Positions 39,800 through 50,542 of a stretch of 64,000 nt of DNA are shown here, in pieces. How positions within the stretch are numbered: position 1 is the first letter of the stretch; each line of letters opens with the position of its first letter. Source of the stretch: Pseudolactococcus reticulitermitis (lineage in GTDB: Bacteria; Bacillota; Bacilli; Lactobacillales; Streptococcaceae); assembly GCF_002260845.1 (NCBI RefSeq), contig NZ_BEDT01000002.1, positions 397,991-461,990 on the forward strand. The letters are read 5' to 3'. The translations under genes were made by a program, and so were the position numbers. Below the pieces are notes generated by a model. That model saw nothing but the letters and a program-made list of their open reading frames with translations, searched no databases and was not told where the DNA came from.

Positions 39800-40247
39800 A
39801 ACTAGAGCTGTTTTCAGCAAGTCGCAATTGAACATTTTTAGGTCAGATCTAAAATAAGACTTTAGAAGGATAAAATTTCGAAATTTTTAAGATATAATAG
39901 TTAATGTCTTCTTAATCCTGAGATTAGGCCAGCGTGAAAATGCTGACCTTTCTGACGCAACTAAAAATCACGCTATCTTTTTGAGTTTTATTTAAGACTG
40001 TTCTTTTATCCTAGAACCAGACTTATCGGATGCGTGTCGTGATGGGCGTCACGTCAGCTGCTAACTTACCTGCTTTGCGCTAGCCACTCTTAAACCTTTC
40101 AAAAATGTAAGTATTCGGTCTGACCGCGTAAGCTGATAAACTTATTCTTTTGATATACTCAATACCAGCCACTCAGATATAGTGGCAATTTACTCAAATA
40201 CTTGTTAAAATAGTTAAGTAACAATTTTAACACAGGAGAATTAAAAA
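39800..40247 (+). promoter_or_regulatory. Long leader region of the dlt operon
   Basis: No protein gene seen in 448 bases. A TATAAT at 39893-39898 lacks a good -35; a second candidate, extended -10 TGATATACT, is near 40151; a TAAAAT lies near 40206, closer to dltX. Between them are local stem-loops, for example GGCCAGC/GCTGACC near 39927-39948 and CGTGA/TCACG near 40038-40053. It may be a structured 5' leader or hold a small RNA. I matched it to no known riboswitch. Confidence 0.4.
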
Positions 40248-40406
40248 ATGATTAAATATATTCATAACTTGCCGCAACAAAAGGCATGGCCTGTCATCAA
40301 ATTTATTTTACAGAGCTTATTCTATTTTATGATTTTACTTGCCTTGCTTTATTTATTTAACTACTCCGGAAAAGGACAAGGGCACTTTATTTACAATGAA
40401 TTCTAA
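40248..40406 (+). CDS. dltX: DltX, small teichoic acid D-alanylation protein
   Basis: A 52-codon gene from ATG 40248, preceded by AGGAGA, and placed directly before dltA. Sequence MIKYIHNLPQQKAWPVIKF is followed by one membrane helix (LFYFMILLALLYLF) and the conserved C-terminal GHFIYNEF end. DltX proteins are single-helix members of the D-alanine transfer complex; the C-terminal motif is thought to carry the D-Ala across the membrane with DltB. Confidence 0.93.
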   Translation: MIKYIHNLPQQKAWPVIKFILQSLFYFMILLALLYLFNYSGKGQGHFIYNEF

Positions 40407-40427
40407 TCACAAGGAGAAAAGCTACCT

Positions 40428-41969
40428 ATGATCGTTTCAGATTTTATCGCAACACTTGAGCACTATGCCAGTACACAGCCCAATGCACCTGTTTATGATT
40501 TCTTGGGTAAACGCTACACTTACCAACAACTCAAGCAAGACTCAGATACAATTGCGGCTTACATTGATAGCTTGCGTTTGCCTGAAAAAAGTCCCGTCAT
40601 GGTGTTTGGCGGCCAAGAATACGAAATGCTGGCAACCTTTGTCGGCTTGACAAAATCAGGGCATGCCTATATTCCTGTCGATGTCAATTCAGCCAATGAA
40701 CGTTTGACAAATATTCTTGACATTGCTGAACCGAGTGCGGTCATTGCGATTGATACCTTGCCGATTGAGATTTCAGAAATGCCAGTCGTGACACCTGACC
40801 AATTGACAACAGTTCTTGAAGCGCCTGTCCCCTATGAGATGACACATCCTGTTAATGGTAACGAGACTTACTACATCATCTTCACTTCTGGCACAACGGG
40901 TAAGCCTAAAGGTGTGCAAATTTCACACAACAATCTCTTGTCCTTCGTCAACTGGACATTAGCATCAGATGAGTTTGACTTGCCAGCACAGGCTAAAATC
41001 TTGGCACAAGCACCGTATTCATTTGACCTATCTGTCATGTCTTGGGCACCGGCTTTAGCAGCTGGTGGCTGTCTCTATGCCTTACCAAAGGAAAAAACAG
41101 ACAATTTCAAAGATTTATTTGCTGTTTTACCGACTTTGCCAATTCAAGTTTGGGTATCAACGCCTTCTTTTGCTGATATGGTCTTACTCTCAGATGATTT
41201 CTCTGCTGAAAAGATGCCGAGTTTGACGCATTTTTATTTCTGTGGCGAGGAATTAACCATCGGCACTGCCGATAAAATACGCCAACGCTTTCCTCAAGCC
41301 AGAGTTGTAAATTCTTTTGGTCCGACTGAAAGCACCGTTGCTTTTTCTGCTGTGACCATTACAGATGAGATGATTGAAAAATCTGACCGTCTGCCGATTG
41401 GCTATATTAAGGCTGATTCGCCGACTTTTATTCTCAATGAATCTGGCGAGATTTTGGCTGCTGGTGAGCAGGGCGAAATCGTCGTGACGGGTCCTGCTGT
41501 TTCTAAAGGCTATATTAATAATCCCGAGAAAACGGCGCAGTCTTTCTTTGAGCTAAAGGGTCAAAAGGCTTATCATACTGGCGATTTAGGGCTGCTTGAT
41601 GATAGTGGCATGCTCCATTATCGTGGACGGATGGATTTCCAAATCAAGCTCAATGGTTATCGGATTGAGCTTGAAGAAGTCGCGCATATCCTAAATCTGT
41701 CTCAGTATGTTGCTTCTGCAGTTGCTGTACCTCGCTACAACGATCAACATAAAGTTCATCAGCTTTTGGCTTATATCGTGCTGAAACCTGGAGCGCGTGA
41801 TGGTTTTGAACGTGACTTGCAGCTGACGAAAGCCATCAAAACTGAGCTTGAAAACGAAATGATGTCTTATATGATGCCATCGCGCTTTATTTATCGGGAA
41901 TCTCTACCGATTACGCCTAATGGCAAAGTTGACATTAAGGCGCTGATTGCTGAGGTGAACGACCAATGA
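40428..41969 (+). CDS. dltA: D-alanine--poly(phosphoribitol) ligase DltA
   Basis: Adenylating enzyme that activates D-alanine and loads it on DltC, 513 residues. ATP motif [20 protein letters not shown], the hinge [17 protein letters not shown] and the C-terminal catalytic Lys in [10 protein letters not shown] are intact. It overlaps dltB by four bases. Confidence 0.97.
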   Translation: MIVSDFIATLEHYASTQPNAPVYDFLGKRYTYQQLKQDSDTIAAYIDSLRLPEKSPVMVFGGQEYEMLATFVGLTKSGHAYIPVDVNSANERLTNILDIAEPSAVIAIDTLPIEISEMPVVTPDQLTTVLEAPVPYEMTHPVNGNETYYIIFTSGTTGKPKGVQISHNNLLSFVNWTLASDEFDLPAQAKILAQAPYSFDLSVMSWAPALAAGGCLYALPKEKTDNFKDLFAVLPTLPIQVWVSTPSFADMVLLSDDFSAEKMPSLTHFYFCGEELTIGTADKIRQRFPQARVVNSFGPTESTVAFSAVTITDEMIEKSDRLPIGYIKADSPTFILNESGEILAAGEQGEIVVTGPAVSKGYINNPEKTAQSFFELKGQKAYHTGDLGLLDDSGMLHYRGRMDFQIKLNGYRIELEEVAHILNLSQYVASAVAVPRYNDQHKVHQLLAYIVLKPGARDGFERDLQLTKAIKTELENEMMSYMMPSRFIYRESLPITPNGKVDIKALIAEVNDQ

Positions 41970-43210
41970 CAAGCCTCTTACAATCTCTGCCGAATTGGCA
42001 GCCTTATGGGACGCCAAAATACTTTGGCATTCTCATCTTAGCGCTACTCCCGATTATCATCGGCTTGTTTTTCCGTCGTCGGCTTCAGGTATATGAAAGT
42101 CTAGTCTCAATTGCTTTCATCACTTTGATGTTTGGCGGGTCAAAATATCAACAATTCTTTGCCTTGCTTTTCTATCTGGTTTGGCAAACGCTCGTTGTCT
42201 TTGCCTATCAAACCTATCGCCAAAAAGCGGATAATAAATGGGTCTTCTACCTCAGTGTTTTAGTTGCCTTACTTCCCTTGATTATCGTCAAAGTCACACC
42301 TGCTGTCATTGGCGTGGAGTCTTTACTGGGTTTTCTTGGTATTTCTTACCTCACCTTCAGGTCTGTTGCCATGATGATGGAAATGCGGGATGGCGAATTA
42401 AAGGCTGTGACTTTCTGGTCGTTCTTTCGTTTTATGATTTTCATGCCAACGATTTCGTCTGGTCCGATTGATCGCTTCCGTCGTTTTAACGAAGACTATC
42501 TTAATCCACCCAGTCGTGATGCCTATCTGGATATGATTGAGAAGGCTGTTTGGTCGCTGATGTTAGGCGCTTTTTACAAGTTCATCCTCGCGCATATCTT
42601 CGGCGAAGTGCTCTTGCCACAGTTTAAACAGCTTGCGCTCCATGCGGGTGGCATCTTTAATTGGCAAACGCTTTTAGTCATGTACACCTACGGCTTTGAT
42701 TTATTCTTTGACTTTGCAGGCTACTCTCTATTTGCGATTGGGATTTCCTATTTGATGGGGATTAAGACCCCTGTCAACTTTAACAAGCCTTTTATTGCGA
42801 GAGATTTGAAGGATTTCTGGAACCGTTGGCATATGTCTTTGAGCTTCTGGTTTAGAGATTTTGTGTTCATGAGACTGGTTTATGTCATGATGAAACACAA
42901 AATCTTCAAAAATCGAAATACAACTTCTAGTGTCGCCTATCTCTTGAACATGACGATTATGGGCTTCTGGCATGGCGTGACTTGGTATTACATTTCATAC
43001 GGTATCTTCCACGGTGTTGGTCTCATCATCAACGACTGGTGGGTTCGCCGCAAGAAAACAGTCAATAAAACACGCAAAAAAAATGGTCAGCCACCCTTAC
43101 CTGACAACAAATGGACGCATGCCCTTGGTATTTTTGTTACGTTTAATGTTGTCATGTTGAGTTTACTGCTATTCTCAGGATTTTTAGACCAACTATGGTT
43201 CCACCACTAA
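41966..43210 (+). CDS. dltB: D-alanyl transfer protein DltB (MBOAT)
   Basis: Multi-span membrane O-acyltransferase, 414 residues, moving D-Ala from DltC through the membrane. MBOAT features [20 protein letters not shown] and the catalytic His in [14 protein letters not shown] are present. Middle gene of the operon. Confidence 0.96.
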   Translation: MTSLLQSLPNWQPYGTPKYFGILILALLPIIIGLFFRRRLQVYESLVSIAFITLMFGGSKYQQFFALLFYLVWQTLVVFAYQTYRQKADNKWVFYLSVLVALLPLIIVKVTPAVIGVESLLGFLGISYLTFRSVAMMMEMRDGELKAVTFWSFFRFMIFMPTISSGPIDRFRRFNEDYLNPPSRDAYLDMIEKAVWSLMLGAFYKFILAHIFGEVLLPQFKQLALHAGGIFNWQTLLVMYTYGFDLFFDFAGYSLFAIGISYLMGIKTPVNFNKPFIARDLKDFWNRWHMSLSFWFRDFVFMRLVYVMMKHKIFKNRNTTSSVAYLLNMTIMGFWHGVTWYYISYGIFHGVGLIINDWWVRRKKTVNKTRKKNGQPPLPDNKWTHALGIFVTFNVVMLSLLLFSGFLDQLWFHH

Positions 43211-43260
43211 CATCTTACCTCTCAAATGAACTTTCTAACCTAACTTAAAGGAGAATTTAA

Positions 43261-43500
43261 ATGGATATTCAAACAACAATCATTGAACTCATTGACAACT
43301 TATTTATGGAAGATATTTCTGATATGATGGATGAGGATCTCTTTGACGCAGGCGTTCTAGACTCTATGGGGACAGTCGAGCTCGTAATCGAACTAGAAAA
43401 CAAATTTAACATCAAAATTCCAGTTTCAGATATGGGGCGTGACGACTGGAACACGGGTAATAAAATCGTGCAAGGTGTAAAGGACTTACAAAATGCTTAA
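43261..43500 (+). CDS. dltC: D-alanyl carrier protein DltC
   Basis: A 79-residue carrier with the phosphopantetheine Ser in [16 protein letters not shown] ribosome binding site; overlaps dltD by eight bases. Confidence 0.97.
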   Translation: MDIQTTIIELIDNLFMEDISDMMDEDLFDAGVLDSMGTVELVIELENKFNIKIPVSDMGRDDWNTGNKIVQGVKDLQNA

Positions 43501-44746
43501 ACGACTTTGGCTGATATTGGGGCCACTTCTCGTCGCCTTCATCGGTTTATTTGCCTTACTCTTATTTGCACCCGAAAGAACGTCTCATCACTTATCCGCT
43601 GAAAAACGTGCGGCGACTGCTTTGACACCTATCGTCTTTAAAAATGCTGCCTTGAAAAAAGAAGCGCTTTCTGACCCTAATCATCGATTCGTTCCCTTTT
43701 TCGGTTCAAGTGAATGGCGCCGTCTCGATGAGATGCACCCCTCTATCTTATCTGAGGCCTATAAACGAGACTATACCCCGTTTTTACTCGGTTTAAAAGG
43801 GGCAGAATCATTGACCCATTATTTCGGCATACAACAAATTCAACCCCAGTTGAAAGGTAAACAAGCCGTTTTCATCATTTCGCCTCAATGGTTTGTGAAA
43901 GATGGACAGGTGGCGGATGCTTTTAACTATTATTATGCCAGCGATCAGGGTTATAGTTTCTTGAAAAATACAACGGGTTCTGCTGAGGATCAATATGCTG
44001 CTAAACGTTTTCTAGCTTTGATGCCTGAAAGTCCAATTAATCGCTTCATGAAAAAAATTGTCGCCGGTAAACGCCTGACAAAATTTGATTATTGGCAAAT
44101 TAATCTGGTGGAAAAATTATCTAATCATGAAGATAATCTATTTGCTGGCTTGCAGTTCGGCGATAATTATCAGGATAAGGTTGAACCACGGGCTGCTAAA
44201 TTGCCACAACCTTATGATTTGAGTACTTTACAAGAAAAGGCGCAAGAGCTTGGCGAAAAACATACGAGCAATAATAACTTTGGAATTTTGAATCGCTTTT
44301 ATACACGACGTATCAAGCACAGTTTAGGAGAACTGAAAGATAGCCAGACCAAATTTTCTTATCTCAAATCCCCCGAATACAATGATTTTCAACTTCTTCT
44401 GAGTGAATTTGCTAAAAACAAGACCGATGTGATGTTTGTCATTCCGCCTGTCAACGAGAAATGGCGTACTTATACAGGTTTGAACAAAGAGATGTATGAC
44501 AAGGCTGTTGACAAAATCCGTTATCAACTGACTTCTCAAGGCTTTAATCAAATTGCTGATTTGTCTCAGCAAGGCAATGAGCCCTACTTTATGCAAGACA
44601 CCATCCATTTAGGCTGGAACGGTTGGCTAGCCTTTGATAAAGCTGTGAATCCTTTTCTCACAAACAAGCAACCAACGCCTCAGTATCATTTAGATAACTA
44701 CTTCTTTAGTCGTGAATGGGCCGAGACAGAGCATGCTACAAAATAA
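43493..44746 (+). CDS. dltD: D-alanyl-lipoteichoic acid biosynthesis protein DltD
   Basis: A 417-residue membrane-anchored SGNH-like thioesterase/transferase. N-terminal helix ([20 protein letters not shown]), catalytic Ser in [16 protein letters not shown], and catalytic Asp and His in [12 protein letters not shown]. Last dlt gene, ended by a strong terminator. The pathway sets surface charge and resistance to cationic peptides. Confidence 0.96.
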   Translation: MLKRLWLILGPLLVAFIGLFALLLFAPERTSHHLSAEKRAATALTPIVFKNAALKKEALSDPNHRFVPFFGSSEWRRLDEMHPSILSEAYKRDYTPFLLGLKGAESLTHYFGIQQIQPQLKGKQAVFIISPQWFVKDGQVADAFNYYYASDQGYSFLKNTTGSAEDQYAAKRFLALMPESPINRFMKKIVAGKRLTKFDYWQINLVEKLSNHEDNLFAGLQFGDNYQDKVEPRAAKLPQPYDLSTLQEKAQELGEKHTSNNNFGILNRFYTRRIKHSLGELKDSQTKFSYLKSPEYNDFQLLLSEFAKNKTDVMFVIPPVNEKWRTYTGLNKEMYDKAVDKIRYQLTSQGFNQIADLSQQGNEPYFMQDTIHLGWNGWLAFDKAVNPFLTNKQPTPQYHLDNYFFSREWAETEHATK

Positions 44747-44751
44747 ACATT

Positions 44752-44783
44752 AAAAAAGTCGTGAAAATTGAACACGACTTTTT
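44752..44783. terminator. dlt operon terminator
   Basis: AAAAAAGTCGTG / CACGACTTTTT with a nine-base loop; T-run follows. Confidence 0.9.
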
Positions 44784-44845
44784 ATTTGGCTCTCATAATA
44801 TGACTCAGATACGGGTGCGCAACAACTTTTTAAGTAATCTGAGAT

Positions 44846-45242
44846 TTACTTGGTTTCAGACTCTGATAAGTCTTCCCAAAGCATGTTCATCTTATCTGAA
44901 CGCGCTTTTTCAATCATCTGATAAATCGTTTGCCCTTCTTTTGTCAAACTAATTTCCCGAACACGCTTATCTCTTTGACATAAGTTGTTGTGAGTAAGCC
45001 TTGGCTAACAAATTTATCAACCTGACGGCTAGTTGAGGAATAATCACGACCTAATTGCTCGGCAAGCCTACCAATCGTTAGATTAGGCTGTAACCCACCG
45101 CGCACGAAATCAGTAGTAAATGCCTAGCATTTTTCAGAACGGCATGCTTTAACAACTGTTCATCATGCCTTGTATCATTGAAAAAAGTGACAATACCAAA
45201 AAGGTTTCCAAAACTTTCATGCTTCATCGTTGACATGAACAT
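44846..45242 (-). pseudogene. Decayed MarR-family regulator gene
   Basis: Leftward frames give a MarR protein in three pieces: MFMSTMKHESFGNLFGIVTF to CAVGYSLI then stop; LTIGRLAEQLGRDYSSTSRQ with VDKFVSQGLL in a second frame; and QRDKRVREISLTKEGQTIYQ to SETK with a stop at 44846 in a third. The pieces are in correct order and carry the helix-turn-helix and the wing (DKRVREISLT), so at least two frameshifts, near 44980 and 45100, have broken it. It was a different MarR from the intact one at 45401. Confidence 0.8.
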
Positions 45243-45258
45243 ATTGGCGATAAATCAG

Positions 45259-45288
45259 AAAAAGTTTCCGAAATTTGGAAACTTTTTT
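45259..45288. terminator. Terminator of the ABC exporter-marR operon
   Basis: AAAAAGTTTCC / GGAAACTTTTTT with a seven-base loop, downstream of marR on the minus strand. It also lies just upstream of the decayed MarR gene, where a palindrome could once have been an operator. Confidence 0.78.
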
Positions 45289-45400
45289 GCATCAGTTGAG
45301 CTTTTAGATAAATTAATCCAAAAACTAGATTGCTTCTCAAATAGTGGCTATAGGGCATGGTAGACAGATGATGAAAAAAATTCAAATTGACAATCAGAAA

Positions 45401-45916
45401 TCATTTCTTTCGCAATAACTCACGTTTCATCTGCTCACGTTTTTTTACGGCTGTTATCAAGCCATCCTTACGGTTAGGCATATACTGTTCAAATTTACCA
45501 TCAAAAAGTTTTTTGACTAATCGATTTAGATTGGCTTGTTCCTCGTCAGTCAAAACATCAAAGAATTGTTGATAATAGTCACCCTCACGTTTGGCAGTGC
45601 CTTCTATCATCTCACGACCTTCTGCTGTGAGAGTGACTAAGGTGACTCGTTTATCTTGACTATCTTTTGTCTTGTCAACCCATGATTTTTTGGCGAGTTT
45701 GCTAACAAGTTCTGAGGCGGACTGTTGCCGAATTTCTAATTTCTCGGCGATTTCTCCTGTTGTTTTGGCTGTTTCTGACAGGGCTAAAAATTGTAGGACA
45801 CGTATTTGGGCATTATTTTCAGCACCTCGTCTACCGCCACCACCACCTGGTGGTTGACGAAAGAAGCGCAACAATTTCCCCAGATTATCGTATAATTCCT
45901 TTGATACTGTTGTCAT
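45401..45916 (-). CDS. MarR-family transcriptional regulator
   Basis: A 171-residue winged-helix regulator. Helix-turn-helix KTTGEIAEKLEIRQQSASELVSKL and wing DSQDKRVTLVTLTAEG are intact. A Pro-Gly stretch (RQPPGGGGGRRG) near residue 20 is unusual and may be a flexible linker in the dimerisation part, and the C-terminus is very basic. It is the third gene of the exporter operon, so it probably represses that operon through the palindromic boxes at its promoter. Confidence 0.9.
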   Translation of the reverse strand: MTTVSKELYDNLGKLLRFFRQPPGGGGGRRGAENNAQIRVLQFLALSETAKTTGEIAEKLEIRQQSASELVSKLAKKSWVDKTKDSQDKRVTLVTLTAEGREMIEGTAKREGDYYQQFFDVLTDEEQANLNRLVKKLFDGKFEQYMPNRKDGLITAVKKREQMKRELLRKK

Positions 45917-45953
45917 GATTTACCTCTATTTCTGCTACCATTATACCAAAATA

Positions 45954-46733
45954 TCAGATTGTTTTGCTGTATTTGATAGTAGTCAATGGTGCAAAAATCA
46001 CGACAATCGCAGCACTTAAAAGTAAGAGTAGCCAGAAATTACTATGGATTGCGCCACTATTGAGCAAATCTCGAAGCGCTGTCACAAAGTGACTAACTGG
46101 ATTGAGATTGACAAAAGTTTGCAAAAATTTAGGGAGCGTTTTAACTGGGATGAAAGCATTTGAGAGGAAGGTCAGGAGCATCATCACAGTCATGGAAATG
46201 CCAGTAATGGCAGCTGAACTTTTGATGACTTGACCGATAAAGGCGAAAATCCAGCTGATAGACCAGCTAAAGAAGACCGCCAGCGCAATGGCAAGAATAA
46301 CGGATACCGCGCTCCCACCAACATGCCAGCCGAGGACAAGCCCAGTGCCCATGACAAATCCTGTACATAAGAGATAGCGGACAAGATCAGCGACAAGCGG
46401 TCCTGCAAGTGGTGCAATCCGTGCGATTGGCAGCGATTTGAACCGGTCAAACACACCTTTTTCGATGTCTTCCCGCATTTGCACACCAGTCGCAGAGGTC
46501 GCCGTCAAAAGGCTTTGAACGAGAATTCCTGGAATCAAGGTCGGCAGGTAATTTTTCATATCACCTGCTATTGCACCGCCAAAAAGATAGGCAAACATCA
46601 GGGTAAATAGCACGGGTGTGAAGGTGACATCAAAGAGTTTTTCTGGATTATGGTAGATTTTAAGGAGGCTACGTTTCGCAAATGTCAAGGTATCACGGCA
46701 TGCTTTGGTTAGGCGTTTAAGGGTATTTTTCAT
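45954..46733 (-). CDS. ABC-2 type permease (DrrB-like)
   Basis: A 259-residue exporter permease with six membrane segments of the ABC-2 family; the segment VQSLLTATSATGVQMREDIEKG followed by VFDRFKSLPIAR is characteristic of daunorubicin-resistance-type permeases. Starts 15 bases after the ATPase gene. Confidence 0.9.
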   Translation of the reverse strand: MKNTLKRLTKACRDTLTFAKRSLLKIYHNPEKLFDVTFTPVLFTLMFAYLFGGAIAGDMKNYLPTLIPGILVQSLLTATSATGVQMREDIEKGVFDRFKSLPIARIAPLAGPLVADLVRYLLCTGFVMGTGLVLGWHVGGSAVSVILAIALAVFFSWSISWIFAFIGQVIKSSAAITGISMTVMMLLTFLSNAFIPVKTLPKFLQTFVNLNPVSHFVTALRDLLNSGAIHSNFWLLLLLSAAIVVIFAPLTTIKYSKTI

Positions 46734-46748
46734 GATTATCGTCCTTTA

Positions 46749-47693
46749 TTATTTATTATCTTCGGTCAACTTGAAGAAAACATCATCAAGTGTTGGTTTT
46801 TGCATTGAAAAGACTTTGATGTCAATTTTTCTTTGCTCTGCTTTGACAAAGAAATCAGAGATTTGCAATGTATTTTCAACAGGTACCTGTATTTCATTTC
46901 CGTTGATAACAAGTTCTGATGCGCGGTCAAAGACTTCTTCGATTAAGGCGATGCCTGCATTTGTTGCATTGGCAGCAAATTTAACAATAAATTTCAAGTC
47001 GCCAACTTCACGTTTGAGTTCATCTGGTGTACCTTCAATGACTAATTTTCCTTTATCAACCAAGGCAATGTGATCAGCCAACTGATCAGCCTCTTCCAAA
47101 TATTGCGTTGTCAGTAAGACGGTCGTCCCTTTCGCAATCATCTCACGAATGACCTCCCACATTTGTTCGCGGGTTCGGGGGTCAAGTCCAGTCGTTGGCT
47201 CATCGAGAAAAACAAGTGGTGGATTGGCAATCAAGCTCACTGCCAAATCTAGGCGACGACGCATGCCGCCTGAAAAGTTCTTGATTTGTTTGTCTTTCGC
47301 TTCCATCAAGGTAAAATCTTGCAATAACTGTGTTGCTTTAGCCTTGCTTTGTTTTTTATCTAAACCATTGAGCGCTGTGAAAATCATCAAATTTTCCCAA
47401 GCAGTCAAATCTTCATCGACTGAGGCATATTGCCCTGTTAAGCCAATCATTTTTCTGACTTCTGCTGCCTCTTTGACCGCATCATGCCCAAATATGTTGA
47501 TGTTGCCACCGTCAGCTTTCAACAAAGTTGACATCATGCGGACGGCTGTGGTTTTACCTGCACCGTTCGGCCCCAAAATGGCAAAGACTTCACCTTTTTT
47601 AATAGTTAAATCAATCCCATCAACAGCTTTTTTACCTTTGAATATTTTGGTTAAACCTTTGACTTCAATTGCGATTTCGTCAGTAGTCATCAT
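46749..47693 (-). CDS. ABC exporter ATP-binding protein (DrrA-like)
   Basis: A 314-residue ATPase. Walker A LGPNGAGKTTAV, signature NFSGGMRRRLDLAVSL, Walker B LVFLDEPTTGLDP and switch region LLTTQYLEEADQLAD match DrrA (Gln in place of the switch His, as is normal in DrrA). The C-terminal domain of about 90 residues fits this subfamily. It likely exports a hydrophobic drug or peptide. Confidence 0.92.
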   Translation of the reverse strand: MMTTDEIAIEVKGLTKIFKGKKAVDGIDLTIKKGEVFAILGPNGAGKTTAVRMMSTLLKADGGNINIFGHDAVKEAAEVRKMIGLTGQYASVDEDLTAWENLMIFTALNGLDKKQSKAKATQLLQDFTLMEAKDKQIKNFSGGMRRRLDLAVSLIANPPLVFLDEPTTGLDPRTREQMWEVIREMIAKGTTVLLTTQYLEEADQLADHIALVDKGKLVIEGTPDELKREVGDLKFIVKFAANATNAGIALIEEVFDRASELVINGNEIQVPVENTLQISDFFVKAEQRKIDIKVFSMQKPTLDDVFFKLTEDNK

Positions 47694-47731
47694 ATGCTTT
47701 CTCTTTTCTTTTTATTTCCTGCTCCAATTAA

Positions 47732-47780
47732 ACAGGTACCTTACAAATTACATTATACAGGTGCCTGTGTATTTTGTCAA
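47732..47780 (-). promoter_or_regulatory. Consensus promoter with two palindromic boxes (probable MarR operators)
   Basis: Leftward TTGACA (47780-47775), 17-base spacer, TATAAT (47757-47752): a perfect consensus promoter. The spacer contains ACAGGNNCCTGT at 47757-47768, and a second, slightly imperfect copy (ACAGGTACCTTA) lies at 47732-47743, about 25 bases away, covering the start of transcription. Confidence 0.75.
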
Positions 47781-47819
47781 GAGAAAAAGATTCTTTTTTT
47801 GCTAGAAAATAAGTCAAAC

Positions 47820-47846
47820 AAAAAACACGCTAAGCGCACGTGTTTT
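47820..47846. terminator. galE terminator
   Basis: AAAACACG / CGTGTTTT around a nine-base loop, just after the leftward galE stop codon. Confidence 0.78.
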
Positions 47847-47856
47847 CTAATCATGA

Positions 47857-48846
47857 TTAATCTTCATACCCATGTGGGTGTTTCTGATGCCATGTCCAAG
47901 CATTTTCGATGATGTCTGATAGTTTTTCTGCCGGTGTCCAAGCAAGCACTGCCTGAGCTTTGCTGCTATCGGCTATCAAGGCATCTGGGTCTCCTGGGCG
48001 ACGTGGTCCGATTTCTGATGGAATGGCATGACCTGTCACTTGACGTGCTGTTTCTAGCACTTGAAGGTTAGAATAACCTGTTTTCGTCCCGAGATTAAAA
48101 GCGTCAGACTGACCACCAGCTTTAAGATATTCTAAAGCTTTAATATGGGCATCAATTAAGTCTGTCATGCCGATATAATCACGGATACACGTCCCGTCTT
48201 CGGTTTGGTAATCATCGCCGTAAATCATAATTTTGTCACGTTGACCAAGTGCCACTTGCAAGATAATCGGAATCAAATGGGTTTCATTTTTATGTGCCTC
48301 ACCAATAGAACCGTCATGTTTAGCGCCAGCAACATTGAAATAACGCAGGGCGACATAGGTCATATCCGTCGCCGCAGCTTGCCAAGCCATCATTTTTTCC
48401 ATGATGAGTTTGCTTTCGCCGTAAGGATTGATTGGGTTTTGCGGCGTTTTTTCCGTGATGGGCATTTCTTCTGGGATGCCAAAAGTCGCTGCTGTACTTG
48501 AAAACACGATATGTTTGACATCAAAATCTTGCATCACTTCCAGCAAGGTCATGGCGCCACCGATATTGTTTTCAAAATACATGAGCGGTTTTGCCATGGA
48601 CTCAGCGACTAAAGAATAAGCACAGAAGTGCATAACCCCTTCGATATTTTTTTCCTGAGTGAAAACGTCTGACAGGAAGGCTTTGTCGCGGATATCTCCT
48701 TGGTAAAAACGTGCCTTATCTGATACTGCTGCACGATGTCCCGTTGACAAGTTATCAAGGACTGCGACATCATAACCACGCGCAAGGAATTCATCTGTTG
48801 CATGGCTCCCAATATAGCCAGCGCCACCTAAAATCAAAACTGTCAT
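47857..48846 (-). CDS. galE: UDP-glucose 4-epimerase
   Basis: Short-chain dehydrogenase/reductase, 329 residues, interconverting UDP-glucose and UDP-galactose. NAD site LILGGAGYIGSHATDEF, catalytic Ser/Thr in VFSSTAATFG, YxxxK as NPYGESKLIMEK, and the C-terminal substrate region are normal. Single gene. GalU elsewhere in the window supplies its substrate. Confidence 0.95.
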   Translation of the reverse strand: MTVLILGGAGYIGSHATDEFLARGYDVAVLDNLSTGHRAAVSDKARFYQGDIRDKAFLSDVFTQEKNIEGVMHFCAYSLVAESMAKPLMYFENNIGGAMTLLEVMQDFDVKHIVFSSTAATFGIPEEMPITEKTPQNPINPYGESKLIMEKMMAWQAAATDMTYVALRYFNVAGAKHDGSIGEAHKNETHLIPIILQVALGQRDKIMIYGDDYQTEDGTCIRDYIGMTDLIDAHIKALEYLKAGGQSDAFNLGTKTGYSNLQVLETARQVTGHAIPSEIGPRRPGDPDALIADSSKAQAVLAWTPAEKLSDIIENAWTWHQKHPHGYED

Positions 48847-48964
48847 TTTATATCCTCAATTTCATTATCTTTCGTTCGTCTCAACTCAATCAATTATATC
48901 ATAAAATAACCCTTTTATAGCTGAAAAGAGTAGCTTTTACAAGCCACCCTATCCCATTGTTTCA

Positions 48965-50509
48965 TTAATGACGGAAATGACGGACTCCCGTGAAGACCAT
49001 GGCAATGCCATGTTTATCTGCTTCATCAATCGCATCTTGGTCACGGACTGACCCACCGGGTTGGATGATCGCTTTAATACCAGCTTTCGCGATTTCTTCG
49101 ACATTATCGGCAAATGGGAAGAAGGCATCGGATCCCAAGACTGCACCCTCAAGACGGTCTGCGGCTTGTTCAATCGCGATTTTAACTGAAGCGACACGAT
49201 TGGTTTGACCCGGACCGACACCTAATGTCTGGTGATGATTGGTAATGATGATGCCGTTAGATTTGACATATTTGACAGAACGCCATGCAAACTCAAGCGC
49301 TTCAACTTCTACTGCTGTCGGTTGGCGCTTCGTCACGATTTCCCAAGTATCTTGCAACTCAACTGTCGTATCCTGATCCTGAACCAGTAAACCGCCTAGC
49401 ACACCTGTGACTTCTTTTTGAGTTTCAGAAGCCTTTTGTTGCGCAAAATTAAGTTCTAAAATCCGAAGATTTTTCTTCTTGTTAGTTAAAATAGCCAAGG
49501 CTTCATCAGAATAACTTGGTGCAATGATGATTTCAAGGAAAATCGGATGCATTTTTTCAGCTGTTGCGGCATCCACTTCCCGATTTAAAACGACAATCCC
49601 ACCGAAGATTGAAACGGGGTCAGCCTCGTAAGCATAGTCCCAAGCTGTTTCAATCGTCTCAGCTGTGCCAATCCCACAAGGGTTCATGTGTTTCAAGGCC
49701 ACAACAGTTGGCAAGCTGAAATCACGGATAATGCGAATCGCTGCGTCAGCATCACGGATATTATTAAACGAAAGTTCTTTCCCATTAAGCTGTTTAGCTT
49801 GTGAAATCGAATAGTCTGTCGGCAATGCTGCTTCATAAAAATCAGCATCTTGCTGTGGATTTTCCCCATAACGCATGGGCTGTTTGAGCTCATAAGTCAG
49901 GGTAAGCTTCTCAGGCTTAACTTCACCGACTTGTGCTGTGAAATATTCAGCAATTAAAGCATCATAAGCGGCTGTGTGACGGAAGACTTTCGCTGCTAAT
50001 TTTTGACGCGTATCATAAGTCGTGTCACCATTTTCAGCAAGCTCAGTCAAGACAACCTCATAATCTGTCGGATCAACCACAACAGTCACGCTAGCATGGT
50101 TTTTCGCAGCCGAACGTAGCATAGATGGCCCGCCGATATCGATGTTTTCAACCGCATCAACATAGGTCACATTCGGTTTAAGAATCGTCTCTTTAAAGGG
50201 ATAAAGGTTGACGACAACGAGGTCAATCGGCGAAATATCGTGGTTTTTCATAGCTGAAACGTGTGTGTCGAGGTCGCGACGCGCCAGAAGACCACCATGA
50301 ATTTTAGGGTGCAAGGTTTTCACGCGCCCATCCATCATTTCTGGGAAACCTGTTACATCATCAATGGCAATGGTTGTAACACCTGTAGCATCCAGTGCTG
50401 TTTTAGTCCCACCAGTTGAAATAATTTCCCAACCCAGTTCACGCAATTTTTCGGCAAAGGCTACAATCCCTGTTTTATCACTTACGCTGATTAATGCTCG
50501 TTTTGTCAA
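48965..50509 (-). CDS. purH: Bifunctional AICAR formyltransferase/IMP cyclohydrolase
   Basis: Last two steps of IMP synthesis, 514 residues. IMP cyclohydrolase domain ([32 protein letters not shown]) then the formyltransferase domain ([11 protein letters not shown], the [18 protein letters not shown] region, IQPGGSVRD). Intact. A PurBox-like site lies upstream, in line with PurR activation in lactococci. Confidence 0.97.
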   Translation of the reverse strand: MTKRALISVSDKTGIVAFAEKLRELGWEIISTGGTKTALDATGVTTIAIDDVTGFPEMMDGRVKTLHPKIHGGLLARRDLDTHVSAMKNHDISPIDLVVVNLYPFKETILKPNVTYVDAVENIDIGGPSMLRSAAKNHASVTVVVDPTDYEVVLTELAENGDTTYDTRQKLAAKVFRHTAAYDALIAEYFTAQVGEVKPEKLTLTYELKQPMRYGENPQQDADFYEAALPTDYSISQAKQLNGKELSFNNIRDADAAIRIIRDFSLPTVVALKHMNPCGIGTAETIETAWDYAYEADPVSIFGGIVVLNREVDAATAEKMHPIFLEIIIAPSYSDEALAILTNKKKNLRILELNFAQQKASETQKEVTGVLGGLLVQDQDTTVELQDTWEIVTKRQPTAVEVEALEFAWRSVKYVKSNGIIITNHHQTLGVGPGQTNRVASVKIAIEQAADRLEGAVLGSDAFFPFADNVEEIAKAGIKAIIQPGGSVRDQDAIDEADKHGIAMVFTGVRHFRH

Positions 50510-50542
50510 TGTCTCACTCCTTAAATATTAGTTGATAACTTA

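Noticed and set aside
39900..40120. TPP, preQ1 or yybP-type riboswitch in the dlt leader
   Set aside because: Isolated words resemble parts of known motifs, but the conserved cores are not present in order.
45259..45288. MarR operator at the palindrome upstream of the decayed MarR gene
   Set aside because: A/T tracts and stem length fit a terminator of the exporter operon better; operator use cannot be shown.
45178..45363. 61-codon + strand ORF beside the decayed MarR gene
   Set aside because: It is antisense to the start of the MarR pseudogene and runs through the terminator hairpin.
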